Source: Thalassobius sp. I31.1 (GTDB lineage Bacteria > Pseudomonadota > Alphaproteobacteria > Rhodobacterales > Rhodobacteraceae). Taken from it: 64,000 bases of DNA. The stretch covers positions 186,001 to 250,000 of the forward strand of contig NZ_PWAA01000022.1 in assembly GCF_003031585.1 (NCBI RefSeq). Direction: 5' to 3'. Position numbers and translations under genes: made by a program. This document shows, one piece after another, positions 33,414 to 41,447 of this stretch (positions are counted from its first letter, which is position 1; each line of letters opens with the position of its first letter). Under the pieces are notes generated by a model. That model had not been told where the DNA came from. It did not search any database and saw only the letters and a program-made list of their open reading frames with translations.

Positions 33414-33821
33414 ATGGAAAATAACGATGCCGTCAGGCTTCAGAACCTGATGAACAAAGGCGAGCTGCATGTTCTCGCGGAAGAATTGAAACCTTTTCTG
33501 GCAGAAGGGGATCTGGATGCCCGTTATCTGAATTGTCTTTTCTCCATTGATCCGGATGAAAGTGGTGAGGAAATGGACGGCAGGCGAATTACAGAACTTA
33601 AGGCGCTGGCCCTGAAATGGCACCGTCCGTCGTTGATAGACCTGGCATGGGCCTATCGGTATGGCGATGATGTTGAGCAGGACAGAGGGAAATTTCTGCA
33701 ACTGATGACAGCTGCTGCCCTTCTTGGGGATGAACAGGCGAAAAGACACGTCGCTGAGTTTATTGAACTGGAAACTGACAATGCGGGTTTATGCGCTGCG
33801 TTGGGGGTAACTGAGGAATAG
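33414..33821 (+). CDS. Hypothetical Sel1-repeat-like protein
   Basis: 135 residues, predicted all-helical and soluble. The segment HRPSLIDLAWAYRYGDDVEQ followed by KFLQLMTAAALLGDEQAKRH reads like one and a half Sel1 (TPR-like) repeats, a protein-interaction fold. The N-terminus has another helical pair (LQNLMNKGELHVLAEELKPF). The gene stands alone between DUF6173 and the COX IV gene with 148 and 163 nt of flanking sequence, and its codons are more AT-rich than its neighbours, which suggests an accessory gene. No specific function can be given. Confidence 0.65.
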   Translation: MENNDAVRLQNLMNKGELHVLAEELKPFLAEGDLDARYLNCLFSIDPDESGEEMDGRRITELKALALKWHRPSLIDLAWAYRYGDDVEQDRGKFLQLMTAAALLGDEQAKRHVAEFIELETDNAGLCAALGVTEE

Positions 33822-33984
33822 ATTCCATTTAACCTGACATCCCGGAAAATGAGGCCAGGGAGAAGGGTTTGGATATGTCCCGCAATTTGTTGTTGCTCTC
33901 GGTGATATCTGATGTTTCCGGATGGTGACAGCCCGGATAAAATCCGCTAAACCACCGCAAACGCATATCTACAGGATGAGTAAA

Positions 33985-34119
33985 ATGGCGAAACACGAAC
34001 ACGGTTCCATGGATATTTCCGCGCAGGAAAAAGCTTATGACGGCTTCCTCAAAGCCAGCACCCGCGTTGCGATTGCATCCATTGTTATTCTGGTCCTTCT
34101 GACTGTTTACAACAGCTGA
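33985..34119 (+). CDS. aa3-type cytochrome c oxidase subunit IV
   Basis: 44-residue single-pass membrane protein: MAKHEHGSMDISAQEKAYDG, then FLKAST and one transmembrane helix (VAIASIVILVLLTVY) ending NS. This is the small bacterial aa3 oxidase subunit IV typical of Paracoccus and Rhodobacter relatives. It is dispensable for catalysis in Paracoccus. The other oxidase genes are not in this window, as is usual. I chose the ATG at 33985; another in-frame ATG lies 9 nt upstream. A strong hairpin follows. Confidence 0.9.
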   Translation: MAKHEHGSMDISAQEKAYDGFLKASTRVAIASIVILVLLTVYNS

Positions 34120-34130
34120 TCTGAATTTTA

Positions 34131-34165
34131 CCGGGGCCGATGACGATTTTCACGTCCGGCCCCGG
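34131..34165 (+). terminator. Strong GC hairpin after COX subunit IV
   Basis: CCGGGGCCG (34131-34139) pairs perfectly with CGGCCCCGG (34157-34165), and GACG/CGTC extends the stem inside. It is followed by TGTCTCTT rather than a clean U-run. Likely the terminator of the COX IV transcript. Confidence 0.7.
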
Positions 34166-34186
34166 TGTCTCTTAAAAGGGTATTTC

Positions 34187-34792
34187 ATGCGTAAATTTAT
34201 CTGGCTTCTTCTGCCTGCATTTCTCATGGGCTGTGGCTTTACAGCGGAACCGAAATGGGCCCCGGATGAAGAAGTTTCCAGAGCAACCTACGTGCATGAA
34301 GGCCCGAAATACCTTTCCCTCTATACGGTTATCAACCTTGTGTCCGGCTCTGGCGCGCATTCCGGCCTGCTTGTGAACGGCTCACAACGCGTGATGTTTG
34401 ACCCGGCGGGCACCTGGTGGAACCCGCGTATTCCGGAACGCAATGACGTGCATTTCGGCATGTCCCCGGCCGCGGTGGATTACTATGAGGATTACCACAC
34501 CCGCAAAACTTACTACACCGTTGTGCAGACAATCGAGGTCAGCCCGGAAGTCGCCGAAATGGCCCTGCGCGAAGTTCAGGCTTATGGCGCTGTGCCCAAG
34601 GCGATGTGTTCCAATTCCGTTTCAACGATTCTCTCCCGCCTGCCGGGGTTCGAGTCGATGCGCACCTCCTGGTTCCCCAACGCCACCATGCGCGCCTTCG
34701 CCAAACTGCCCGGCGTAACGACGCGAGAACTATATGACGATGACGACGATGACAATTCGTCCGTACTGGCGGGGCAGACTACGGGGCAGTGA
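34187..34792 (+). CDS. Lipoprotein of unknown function
   Basis: 201 residues with a lipoprotein signal: MRKFIWLLLPAFLMGC, lipobox LMGC with Cys16. The mature part contains SGSGAHSGLLVNGSQRVMFD and later AMCSNSVSTILSRLPGF; a His early and a Cys later in this arrangement resembles permuted NlpC/P60 (papain-like) enzymes, in which the order of catalytic residues is swapped. The C-terminus is very acidic (DDDDDD). I believe it is conserved in Rhodobacterales, but I cannot name it. The hydrolase idea is only a pattern-based guess. Confidence 0.72.
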   Translation: MRKFIWLLLPAFLMGCGFTAEPKWAPDEEVSRATYVHEGPKYLSLYTVINLVSGSGAHSGLLVNGSQRVMFDPAGTWWNPRIPERNDVHFGMSPAAVDYYEDYHTRKTYYTVVQTIEVSPEVAEMALREVQAYGAVPKAMCSNSVSTILSRLPGFESMRTSWFPNATMRAFAKLPGVTTRELYDDDDDDNSSVLAGQTTGQ

Positions 34793-34817
34793 GTGTAATC
34801 CGCACATCGCTTGCAAA

Positions 34818-35219
34818 CTATTTTATGAGAAATGCACGCAGTTTGTGTAAGAGTCTAAACAGCTTATTCGGTGGCTGCGCAATTCCGCAAATATGATTTG
34901 CGTGAAAACTGACCTGATCACCCCGTGCCAACTGTAGATTTTTCGCATAGCCAGGGTCGCTATCCAGAACACCTGTGTAGTTCCCATTGGAAGTCTGGGT
35001 GATAATGACCCACATTCGGTCAACACCCCGATCCATTGTGACGCCATTTTCCTTTGTTTCGATGTCGAATAACAGTTTGGCCGCAACACCTATTGCGAGG
35101 TTCTGGCGCAGCTTTTCCGAGGGGATTTCGAATGTGTCTGGGTATTGCTCATTACGCTCAACAGCTGAGAGCAGCGCCCAGCCACGTGTTGCAATCAATC
35201 TTTCATGCTCATCCATCAT
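34818..35219 (-). CDS. Hypothetical DUF2314-like protein
   Basis: 133 residues, soluble. The C-terminal half (RMWVIITQTSNGNYTGVLDS, DPGYAKNLQLARGDQVSFH) follows the DUF2314 pattern of a W-V motif, a glycine-containing turn, a D-P dipeptide and LxxGDxVxF. The start codon at 35219 overlaps the azlD stop in ATGATGG, so it is coupled to azlCD. Composition is more AT-rich than azlCD, which suggests later acquisition at the operon end. DUF2314 proteins have no firm function. Confidence 0.65.
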   Translation of the reverse strand: MMDEHERLIATRGWALLSAVERNEQYPDTFEIPSEKLRQNLAIGVAAKLLFDIETKENGVTMDRGVDRMWVIITQTSNGNYTGVLDSDPGYAKNLQLARGDQVSFHANHICGIAQPPNKLFRLLHKLRAFLIK

Positions 35220-35545
35220 CCCAACACCCACAGCATCAGAAACAGCGTGCCAATCCCCGCGGCTGCGGACCAAATGAAGTTTTTGCTGAAGTATCCCACC
35301 ACAAAGGCCGCGCAGGCCGCCGCGAGACGGGCCGGATCAGGCTGACCTTGCGTGGCGGCGGGCCACAGGACCAGCGGCGCGACGAGACCGGGCAAAACCG
35401 CAACCGGCGTATAGCGCAGATGGCGCAGCACCCATTCGGGCATTTCACGATCACCAATAATCCCGATGAAGGAAAAGCGCACAAGATAAGTGCCAATGCC
35501 AACAAGCGCGATGGTCAGCCAGATTTCGCCAGATGTCATATCCAT
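35216..35545 (-). CDS. azlD: AzlD family branched-chain amino acid exporter subunit
   Basis: 109 residues with three to four transmembrane helices, the small partner of AzlC. Typical features are IALVGIGTYLVRFSFI at the N-terminus, RHLRYTPVAVLPGLVAPLVL in the middle and an LxxxxxGxGTLFLM C-terminal helix. AzlC and AzlD together export branched-chain amino acids. It starts 4 nt after azlC. The gene after it overlaps its stop codon. Confidence 0.92.
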   Translation of the reverse strand: MDMTSGEIWLTIALVGIGTYLVRFSFIGIIGDREMPEWVLRHLRYTPVAVLPGLVAPLVLWPAATQGQPDPARLAAACAAFVVGYFSKNFIWSAAAGIGTLFLMLWVLG

Positions 35546-35549
35546 GGCC

Positions 35550-36266
35550 TCAGCTCCATTTTCCGCGGGCGATCAGCCAGGTTTCGACCTGCGCGCCTGT
35601 CATCATTGCCAGCACCGCAGCGACCATCAGGCCCAGGTTATAAGGCAGGAAGGCAAAGATCAGCGCTGCAAGTACTGATACAAACGCCGCCGCAATATGG
35701 GCCGGGGTGCGCAGGACTGGACCGATCATCGACAGAAATGTAATCGGCAGGGCGAAGTCCAGCGCATATTCCGGCGGGATCGCGGTGCCCACAACCGCGC
35801 CGATATAAGTGCCGGTGATCCAGGCCGGCACAATCGCGCAGGTGATGCCAAAGTAGAACGCGATCTTTTCCTGCGGGGTCATGTCCGGGCGTTTTTCAAA
35901 TTCCAGCACGCCCACCGCATAGTTCTGATCAAAGAGAAAGAAGCTCGCGAGCGCCCGCTGCCACAGGGGTGCTTTGCCAATGTGCGGCGCAAGGGCGGCG
36001 GAATACATCGCCATGCGCAGGTTCACCGCCAGCGCCGTTGCCAGGATCACGATGACAGGCGCATTGTCGGACATCTGTTGCAGGGCTGCGAATTGCGCCG
36101 CGCCTGCAATCACGATGGAGGTAAAGCCCATGACTTCCAGCAGGTTCAGCCCGGCCTCTGTCGCGACCACGCCAAAAAGCAGCGAAAACGGCCCGGCGAC
36201 CAGAATAAACGGCAGGCCGGTGCGCAATCCGTGCAGGAATTGTGATTTTGAACTGGTGGTGGTCAC
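35550..36266 (-). CDS. azlC: AzlC family branched-chain amino acid permease
   Basis: 238 residues, the large subunit of an AzlCD exporter. LPFILVAGPFSLLFGVVATEAGL, GFTSIVIAGAAQFAALQQMS and FFLFDQNYAVGVLEFEKRP (each trimmed) are the recognised conserved stretches, and about seven membrane helices are visible. The two Asp/Asn-containing helices lie in the AzlC core. Followed 4 nt later by azlD. Divergent from fdhD over 55 nt. Confidence 0.93.
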   Translation of the reverse strand: MTTTSSKSQFLHGLRTGLPFILVAGPFSLLFGVVATEAGLNLLEVMGFTSIVIAGAAQFAALQQMSDNAPVIVILATALAVNLRMAMYSAALAPHIGKAPLWQRALASFFLFDQNYAVGVLEFEKRPDMTPQEKIAFYFGITCAIVPAWITGTYIGAVVGTAIPPEYALDFALPITFLSMIGPVLRTPAHIAAAFVSVLAALIFAFLPYNLGLMVAAVLAMMTGAQVETWLIARGKWS

Positions 36267-36321
36267 GCGCTGCTCCTAATCTGTGCGGGAAATCGTTGCC
36301 TGAATTCGTAAGGGGATGCAA

Positions 36322-37206
36322 ATGACAAACGGTGATAGCGCCCATAAATTTCTGATCGCCCCGGATCCTTCCGCGCAGGGGCTGACCACGGCCGTGACCG
36401 GCCAGGATCAGTTCGGCAATACAGTTGAAATTGACGTGGTCGAAGAACGCCCGCTGACGATATTTCTGAACGGCCAGGAGATCGTCACCGCCATGACCAT
36501 CGGCGATTATCCCGATTACCTGGCGATTGGTTTCCTGGCCAATCAGGGCATGCTGGCCGCGGAAGAAACCGTGACCGCTGCGGATTTTGATGAAGAACTG
36601 GAAACCATCGTTATCCGCACGGATCAAACGACGAATTATGAGGAAAAGCTTGCGAAGAAAACCCGGACGTCCGGCTGCGCCGTGGGCACGGTGTTTGGCG
36701 ATATGATGGAAGGGCTTGAGGGGCTGGAGTTGCCCCAAACACAGGTCCGGTCCAGCTGGCTTTACGCCCTTGCGCATCAGATTAACACAACGCCTTCGCT
36801 GTACCTGTCCGCCGGGGCAATCCATGGCACGGTGCTGTGTCAGCAAGACCGCCCACTGGTCTATATGGAAGACGTGGGCCGTCATAATGCTGTGGATAAA
36901 ATCGCGGGCTGGATGCGCGCAACTGGCACGGATGGCGGCGATAAAATCATGTATACCACCGGGCGCCTGACGTCTGAAATGGTGATCAAATGCGCTTCCA
37001 TGGGTATTCCGGTTCTGGTGTCGCGCTCCGGTTTCACCGCCTCCGGCGTTGCCATCGCGCGTGACCTTGGCCTGACGATCATTGGCCGTATGCGTGGGCG
37101 ACGTTTCACCTGCCTGTCAGGTGAAGATCGGCTTGTGCGCGATGCCGACCCGGAACGCGTCCCGGAAGAAGACAAAAAGAACCGCAGAAAAGGGGCGGCA
37201 AAATGA
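36322..37206 (+). CDS. fdhD: Formate dehydrogenase accessory sulfurtransferase FdhD
   Basis: Transfers sulfur from IscS to the molybdenum cofactor before insertion into formate dehydrogenase. 294 residues from the ATG at 36322 (AAGGGG at correct spacing; an ATG 6 nt upstream is possible). Conserved YLAIGFLANQG, FTASGVAIARDLGLTIIGRM and VYMEDVGRHNAVDKIAGWM are intact. The usual CxxC loop is reduced to one Cys (RTSGCAVGT, Cys119). The next gene starts inside its stop (ATGA). The neighbours mobA and mobB/moeA make the cofactor it modifies. Confidence 0.93.
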   Translation: MTNGDSAHKFLIAPDPSAQGLTTAVTGQDQFGNTVEIDVVEERPLTIFLNGQEIVTAMTIGDYPDYLAIGFLANQGMLAAEETVTAADFDEELETIVIRTDQTTNYEEKLAKKTRTSGCAVGTVFGDMMEGLEGLELPQTQVRSSWLYALAHQINTTPSLYLSAGAIHGTVLCQQDRPLVYMEDVGRHNAVDKIAGWMRATGTDGGDKIMYTTGRLTSEMVIKCASMGIPVLVSRSGFTASGVAIARDLGLTIIGRMRGRRFTCLSGEDRLVRDADPERVPEEDKKNRRKGAAK

Positions 37207-37757
37207 CAAGTAAGAGTTTTACCATTCACTACACCGTAACAGCAGATATTCTTGCGCAGGCGAGTTGTTCCTGGGTGAAAGAGGTTAACACCGGCTATAT
37301 GCGATGGTTTCGCTATGTGCGTGTTTTTCTGATCTATGTGGGGGTGCTCATATTTATGAATGCCGCGCTTCAGTTTTTATTCGGAGAAAACTATGTCGAT
37401 ACGCATTATGCTGGCGCAGTTGTAGGCGCAGCATTTGGCTATTTCATGTTTTTCTTTCTCGTATGGCTCTCGCAGAGAAAGCTCAGGCAGTTGACGATGC
37501 AGCACCTGGAAAAGGTAGGGGAATCAACAGCGGTGTTCACTGCAAATAGTGTCAGGGTTTCTGATTCTACAGCATCTGCAGAGTTCACCTGGTATGACTT
37601 TGACGCCATTAATGCGGTGAAAGATGCAACGGTCTTGCGTGCTGGTGGAATGCAGTACCCGATCCCTAACTCTGCCCTTCCCGAAGGCCTGACGCCGGAT
37701 GCCTTCCGGGCGCAGCTTCAGGAATGGAAAGACGCAAAACATGAGGTTGTCGAATGA
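37203..37757 (+). CDS. YcxB-like membrane protein
   Basis: 184 residues with two transmembrane helices at about residues 38-85 (VFLIYVGVLIFMNAALQFL, AVVGAAFGYFMFFFLVWL) and a C-terminal cytosolic domain (FTANSVRVSDSTASAEFTWY, PIPNSALPEG) characteristic of the YcxB/PH-like family. It overlaps fdhD and mobA by 4 nt each, so it is embedded within the Moco cluster, yet it has no known connection to Moco. More AT-rich than its neighbours; it may have been inserted into the operon. Confidence 0.75.
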   Translation: MTSKSFTIHYTVTADILAQASCSWVKEVNTGYMRWFRYVRVFLIYVGVLIFMNAALQFLFGENYVDTHYAGAVVGAAFGYFMFFFLVWLSQRKLRQLTMQHLEKVGESTAVFTANSVRVSDSTASAEFTWYDFDAINAVKDATVLRAGGMQYPIPNSALPEGLTPDAFRAQLQEWKDAKHEVVE

Positions 37758-38386
37758 AATCTCCCTTAGGTGTGATCCTTGCCGGTGGTCAGGCGACCCG
37801 CATGGGCGGGAGTGATGAGAACCTGGTTGATAAGGGGCTGATGCAGCTTGGCGGCCGTGTGATCCTTGATCATGTGCTTGCCCGGTTTGAACCCCAGGTC
37901 GCGCAGGTGGTGCTGAACGCAAATGGCGATGCCGCGCGGTTTGATGCATTTAATCTGCCTGTGATTGCAGATGCACCCGGCGATCTGGCCGGGCCATTGG
38001 CGGGTATTCTGGCGGGGTTGGATTACGCCGCCGAACACGGTTTTGACCACATCGTCACCGCAGCCGCCGACACGCCTTTCCTGCCGCTGGATCTTGTGCC
38101 GCAATTGCAGTTGCGGTCTGAGACCACCGGCGCGCCTGTGGTGCTTTCCGCGACACCTTGCCCAGAGCGTAAACAGCAACGCCAGCCGACCTTTGGCCTT
38201 TGGTCGGTCGATCTGCGCGATGATCTGCGTGCCGCCCTTTCTGACGGCCTGCGCAAAATCGTCGCCTTTACGCAACCCCGCGGAAACGCCTATGCAGAAT
38301 TTGCGCTGACAGGCGATGTTAACCCGTTCTTCAATGTGAATACCCCTGAAGACCTGGCCCAGGCGCATGAAATTCTGAAAGGGTAA
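37754..38386 (+). CDS. mobA: Molybdenum cofactor guanylyltransferase MobA
   Basis: Attaches GMP to Mo-molybdopterin to form bis-MGD, needed by formate dehydrogenase and DMSO reductase family enzymes. 210 residues. The N-terminal nucleotide loop reads GVILAGGQATRMGGSDENLV then DKGLMQLGG; relatives have LAGG..RMGGGDK, so about five residues are inserted between the MGG and DK elements. PVIADAPGDLAGPLAGILAG and the AADTPFLPLDL Asp motif are standard. FNVNTPEDL closes the protein. Coupled to the preceding gene by an ATGA overlap; mobB/moeA follows 6 nt later. Confidence 0.93.
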   Translation: MKSPLGVILAGGQATRMGGSDENLVDKGLMQLGGRVILDHVLARFEPQVAQVVLNANGDAARFDAFNLPVIADAPGDLAGPLAGILAGLDYAAEHGFDHIVTAAADTPFLPLDLVPQLQLRSETTGAPVVLSATPCPERKQQRQPTFGLWSVDLRDDLRAALSDGLRKIVAFTQPRGNAYAEFALTGDVNPFFNVNTPEDLAQAHEILKG

Positions 38387-38392
38387 GCAGCG

Positions 38393-40162
38393 ATGGAGAT
38401 CTTTGGCGTCACCGGCTGGAAAAACGCGGGCAAGACCGGGCTGATGGAACGGCTGATTGCGGAATTTACCGCGCGGGGGCTGAAGGTTTCATCGATCAAA
38501 CACGCCCATCACACCACGGATGTCGATCAGCCCGGGCGTGACAGTTATCGCCACCGCCAAGCTGGCGCGGGTGAGGTCTTTCTGTCCTCAAAACATCGCT
38601 GGGCCCTGATGGGTGAGTTGCGCGGGGCGAATGAACCTTCCCTGCCAGAACTTCTCGCCCGTCTCACGCCCTGTGATCTGGTGCTGGTCGAAGGGTTCAA
38701 GCACGAACCCCACAGCAAGGTCGAATGTATCCGCGCGGTGAATGGCCACCCGATGATCGCAGCGGAAGATGGCACCGTGAAAGTAATCGCCAGTGATGCC
38801 GATCTGCCGGATGCGTCTTGCCCGGTGATTGATCTGGATGACACGGCCGCGATTGCGGATTTTATCGCGCTCGCGCTTGGCTTCACCATAACACCGGCCC
38901 CTGCTGACGCACCCGCTCCCCTGAAAAACGATTGTTTCGCCCTGCCACCTGGTGTCACCTGGACGCCGGTTGATACGGCGCTGGCGCATTTGCGGGATAA
39001 TCTGACAGTGACCTGTGCCACCGAAACCCTGCCGCTCTGGGACGCCGCCGGGCGCTATCTCGCCCAGGATGTTACGGCTCTGCGTGCAAGCCCCCCGGCG
39101 GACAACTCTGCCGTCGATGGCTATGGGTTCGCAGCGTCTGCCCTGACCGATCCGGTTACCACTTTGCCGCTCTCTGACGGTCGCGCTGCGGCCGGCGATC
39201 CCCATACTGATCCCGTCCCGCATGGCCAGGCGATCCGCATTCTCACCGGCGCTTTGACACCGCCTGGTGTTGATACGGTGATCATGGAAGAAGATGTCGA
39301 AGTCACCGATGGTCAGATCCGTTTTCAGGGCCGCATCAAGCCCGGCTCTAACCTGCGTAAAATGGGCGAAGACATTGCCGCTGGCAGCCTCGCCCTGCCC
39401 AAAGGCACGCGCCTTGATGCCGCCGCGCTTGGTCTGTTGACCTCGCTTGGTATTGCCGGGGTGACAGTGCGCAAACCTCTGCGTGTGGGTGTGCTGTCCA
39501 CCGGCGACGAGTTGGCAAAACCTGGCGAAACCATCGACCCCGCCCGCACCTATGACGCCAACCGCCCGATGTTGCTGGACCTGATCCGCGCCTGGGGGCA
39601 CCAGCCTGTGGATCTCGGCCATGCGCCGGACAATCGGGACACCCTGTGTGCCACTCTGGACGCCTCTGCCACACAGGCCGATGTGATCCTGACCTCTGGT
39701 GGCGCGTCGCAAGGCGATGAGGACCATATGTCCGCGCTGCTGACGGAAAGCGGCGCGATGCAGCTCTGGCGGATCGCCATGAAACCTGGCCGCCCGCTGG
39801 CGCTTGGCCTGTGGAACAACACCCCGGTTTTCGGCCTGCCCGGCAACCCGGTTGCGGCCTTTGTCACCGCCCTGATGTTCGCGCGCCCTGCTTGTCAGCA
39901 ACTGGCCGGTGGCCAATGGCAGGCACCGCAAAGCTTCTCACTTCCCGCCGCCTTCACCAAGAAAAAGAAACCTGGCCGCCGGGAATTCCAGCGCGGTAAA
40001 ATCACAGCAGAGGGGCGCGTCGAACTCTTCGCCAATGAAGGTTCAGGCCGCATTTCCGGCCTGACCTGGGCCGATGGGATCGTGGATATTGCGGAAGACA
40101 CCACAGAGATCACCCCCGGCACGCCAGTTGCGTTCATCCCCTGGGGCAGCTTCGGGCTGTAG
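38393..40162 (+). CDS. MobB-MoeA fusion protein (Moco nucleotide and Mo insertion)
   Basis: 589-residue bifunctional protein. Residues 1-165 are MobB: P-loop GVTGWKNAGKTGLMERLI, then SSIKHAHHTTDVDQPGRDSY and LVLVEGFKHEPHSKVE. Residues about 190-589 are MoeA, which inserts molybdate into adenylated molybdopterin: PLWDAAGRYLAQDV, ASPPADNSAVDGYG, ILTGALTPPGVDTVIMEEDV and TSGGASQGDEDHMSA, followed by GLPGNPVAAFVTALMF. The fusion is, as I recall, standard in Rhodobacterales and probably channels the cofactor. A Rhodobacterales-type intergenic repeat follows the stop. Confidence 0.94.
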   Translation: MEIFGVTGWKNAGKTGLMERLIAEFTARGLKVSSIKHAHHTTDVDQPGRDSYRHRQAGAGEVFLSSKHRWALMGELRGANEPSLPELLARLTPCDLVLVEGFKHEPHSKVECIRAVNGHPMIAAEDGTVKVIASDADLPDASCPVIDLDDTAAIADFIALALGFTITPAPADAPAPLKNDCFALPPGVTWTPVDTALAHLRDNLTVTCATETLPLWDAAGRYLAQDVTALRASPPADNSAVDGYGFAASALTDPVTTLPLSDGRAAAGDPHTDPVPHGQAIRILTGALTPPGVDTVIMEEDVEVTDGQIRFQGRIKPGSNLRKMGEDIAAGSLALPKGTRLDAAALGLLTSLGIAGVTVRKPLRVGVLSTGDELAKPGETIDPARTYDANRPMLLDLIRAWGHQPVDLGHAPDNRDTLCATLDASATQADVILTSGGASQGDEDHMSALLTESGAMQLWRIAMKPGRPLALGLWNNTPVFGLPGNPVAAFVTALMFARPACQQLAGGQWQAPQSFSLPAAFTKKKKPGRREFQRGKITAEGRVELFANEGSGRISGLTWADGIVDIAEDTTEITPGTPVAFIPWGSFGL

Positions 40163-40164
40163 GG

Positions 40165-40246
40165 CCCATTTTTGTTCCATAAATATCCCGGGGGTGTGGG
40201 GGCTGGCCCCCACCGGAAGGTCGTGTGTCGGGGATTGGCCCCCACA
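40165..40246. repeat. Rhodobacterales-type extragenic palindromic element
   Basis: It begins with GGCCCATTTTTGTTCCATAA and ATATCCCGGGGG, then a perfect hairpin GTGGGGGC-TG-GCCCCCAC (40196-40213), and a second imperfect copy (GTGTCGGGG / GGCCCCCAC, 40225-40245). The CATAAATATCCCGGGGG core is one I recall as very frequent downstream of genes in Roseobacter genomes. It probably acts as a bidirectional transcription end for the convergent genes. Confidence 0.65.
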
Positions 40247-40250
40247 TGAC

Positions 40251-41420
40251 TTAATCAAACGTCCCGGCGACCTTGCCCAGCAACATAAAGGCCCGTGCGG
40301 TCCGTGTGTCGGAAAACGCCATAATATCATCGTCGCTGGCGTTATTTGCGAATTCGATAAAGCTTTCGTCAAACTGCCGGATGAAATGATGCACCGCATC
40401 GCGAAACACCGGGTCCTGCCGCATGCGTCCGGCGCTCAGCGACAGGGACGACCGGTCGCGTACACCGGCAAGGCGGCCAATGTTCTCGCCGCGAATGCCC
40501 TCGGCAAAACGACGCCAGATCACGGCAGGCACCTTTTCCTGGCGCAGCTCATCCATATAAATCCCATCCTGGCTGAGCAGGGTGAGAATATCCTGGCTGG
40601 CCTGCACAAGTTTCGCGCTGCGCCGGTCCCGCAGGGCATAGCGCAGGGCGGCAAAACCTTCGTGGTCGTCGATATTTTCCGGGAAATTCAGGGCGCGGAT
40701 GAAATCCCGGATTGAAATCGGATCGTCCAGGGCCTCTGCCGGGGTGCCCAGTTCCAGGGCGCTTTGTCCCTGACTGTTGGTTGGCGGTTGTGGTGCAGGG
40801 GCCAGGGCGACAGCGGGAAGGGACCCGCTTTGAAGCCCGTGCGAGGCCGTGAACTGTGCCAGAACCGCTTCGGTTTCTCTTTGCGCTGCTGCGATCTGAT
40901 CCAGCTTTTGTTCCACGGATGGCGCAGCCCCGGTCCCACCGGATTGCATCTGCGCCACATAGGTCTGGCGCATACCGTCAATTGCGGCCTGAAGCCGGGT
41001 CGCTTCGGCGCGCATAACCCGCGCCGATCTGGCCGCAACCGCGCCAATCCAGATCACCGCCACCGGCAGGAAAATCGCCAGAAGCTTTACGACCAGATCA
41101 AGGCCTCTGGTGCCTTCTTCCGCCGTTTCAGAATCGGTGAAGACATAGAAAATCACCACCAGCCCCAGCCAAAGCGCCGTCAGCGCCACAGCAACCAGTT
41201 CCGTTGCCGAAAACCCGCCCTGACCCGGGGCACTGTACACACCCAGGCCCGCGCCGGCGGTTGCTTTCTTCTGCTTAGCCCTGCGGGATCCGGGCAAAAC
41301 AGGTTTTTTAACGGGTTTTGTGACGTTGCTTACAGGCTCCCCCGGGTCTTTCTGCACGGGCGGCTTTGCTTGCGGTGCAGAAAGATCAGAAGGGGCAGAA
41401 GGTTTGTTGTCTTCAGGCAT
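40251..41420 (-). CDS. Conserved Rhodobacterales membrane protein
   Basis: 389 residues. A proline/lysine-rich cytosolic N-terminus (residues 1-75, KPVKKPVLPGSRRAKQKKA) is followed by two transmembrane helices (about 78-100 LVAVALTALWLGLVVIFYV and 115-135 LLAIFLPVAVIWIGAVAA), a coiled-coil segment (about 140-190) and a helical C-terminal domain with RDFIRALNFPENIDDHEGF, ALRYALRDRRSAKLVQASQD and IWRRFAEGIRGENIGRLAG. I recall this protein as widespread in Rhodobacterales without a name. Convergent with the Moco genes; greA lies 27 nt upstream on the same strand. Confidence 0.75.
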   Translation of the reverse strand: MPEDNKPSAPSDLSAPQAKPPVQKDPGEPVSNVTKPVKKPVLPGSRRAKQKKATAGAGLGVYSAPGQGGFSATELVAVALTALWLGLVVIFYVFTDSETAEEGTRGLDLVVKLLAIFLPVAVIWIGAVAARSARVMRAEATRLQAAIDGMRQTYVAQMQSGGTGAAPSVEQKLDQIAAAQRETEAVLAQFTASHGLQSGSLPAVALAPAPQPPTNSQGQSALELGTPAEALDDPISIRDFIRALNFPENIDDHEGFAALRYALRDRRSAKLVQASQDILTLLSQDGIYMDELRQEKVPAVIWRRFAEGIRGENIGRLAGVRDRSSLSLSAGRMRQDPVFRDAVHHFIRQFDESFIEFANNASDDDIMAFSDTRTARAFMLLGKVAGTFD

Positions 41421-41447
41421 CAATGTGCTTTCGTAAAATGAAAGACG

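Noticed and set aside
38588-39931. 447-codon minus-strand frame over mobB/moeA
   Set aside because: Arg/Gln/His-rich shadow of a gene with well-recognised domains on the plus strand.
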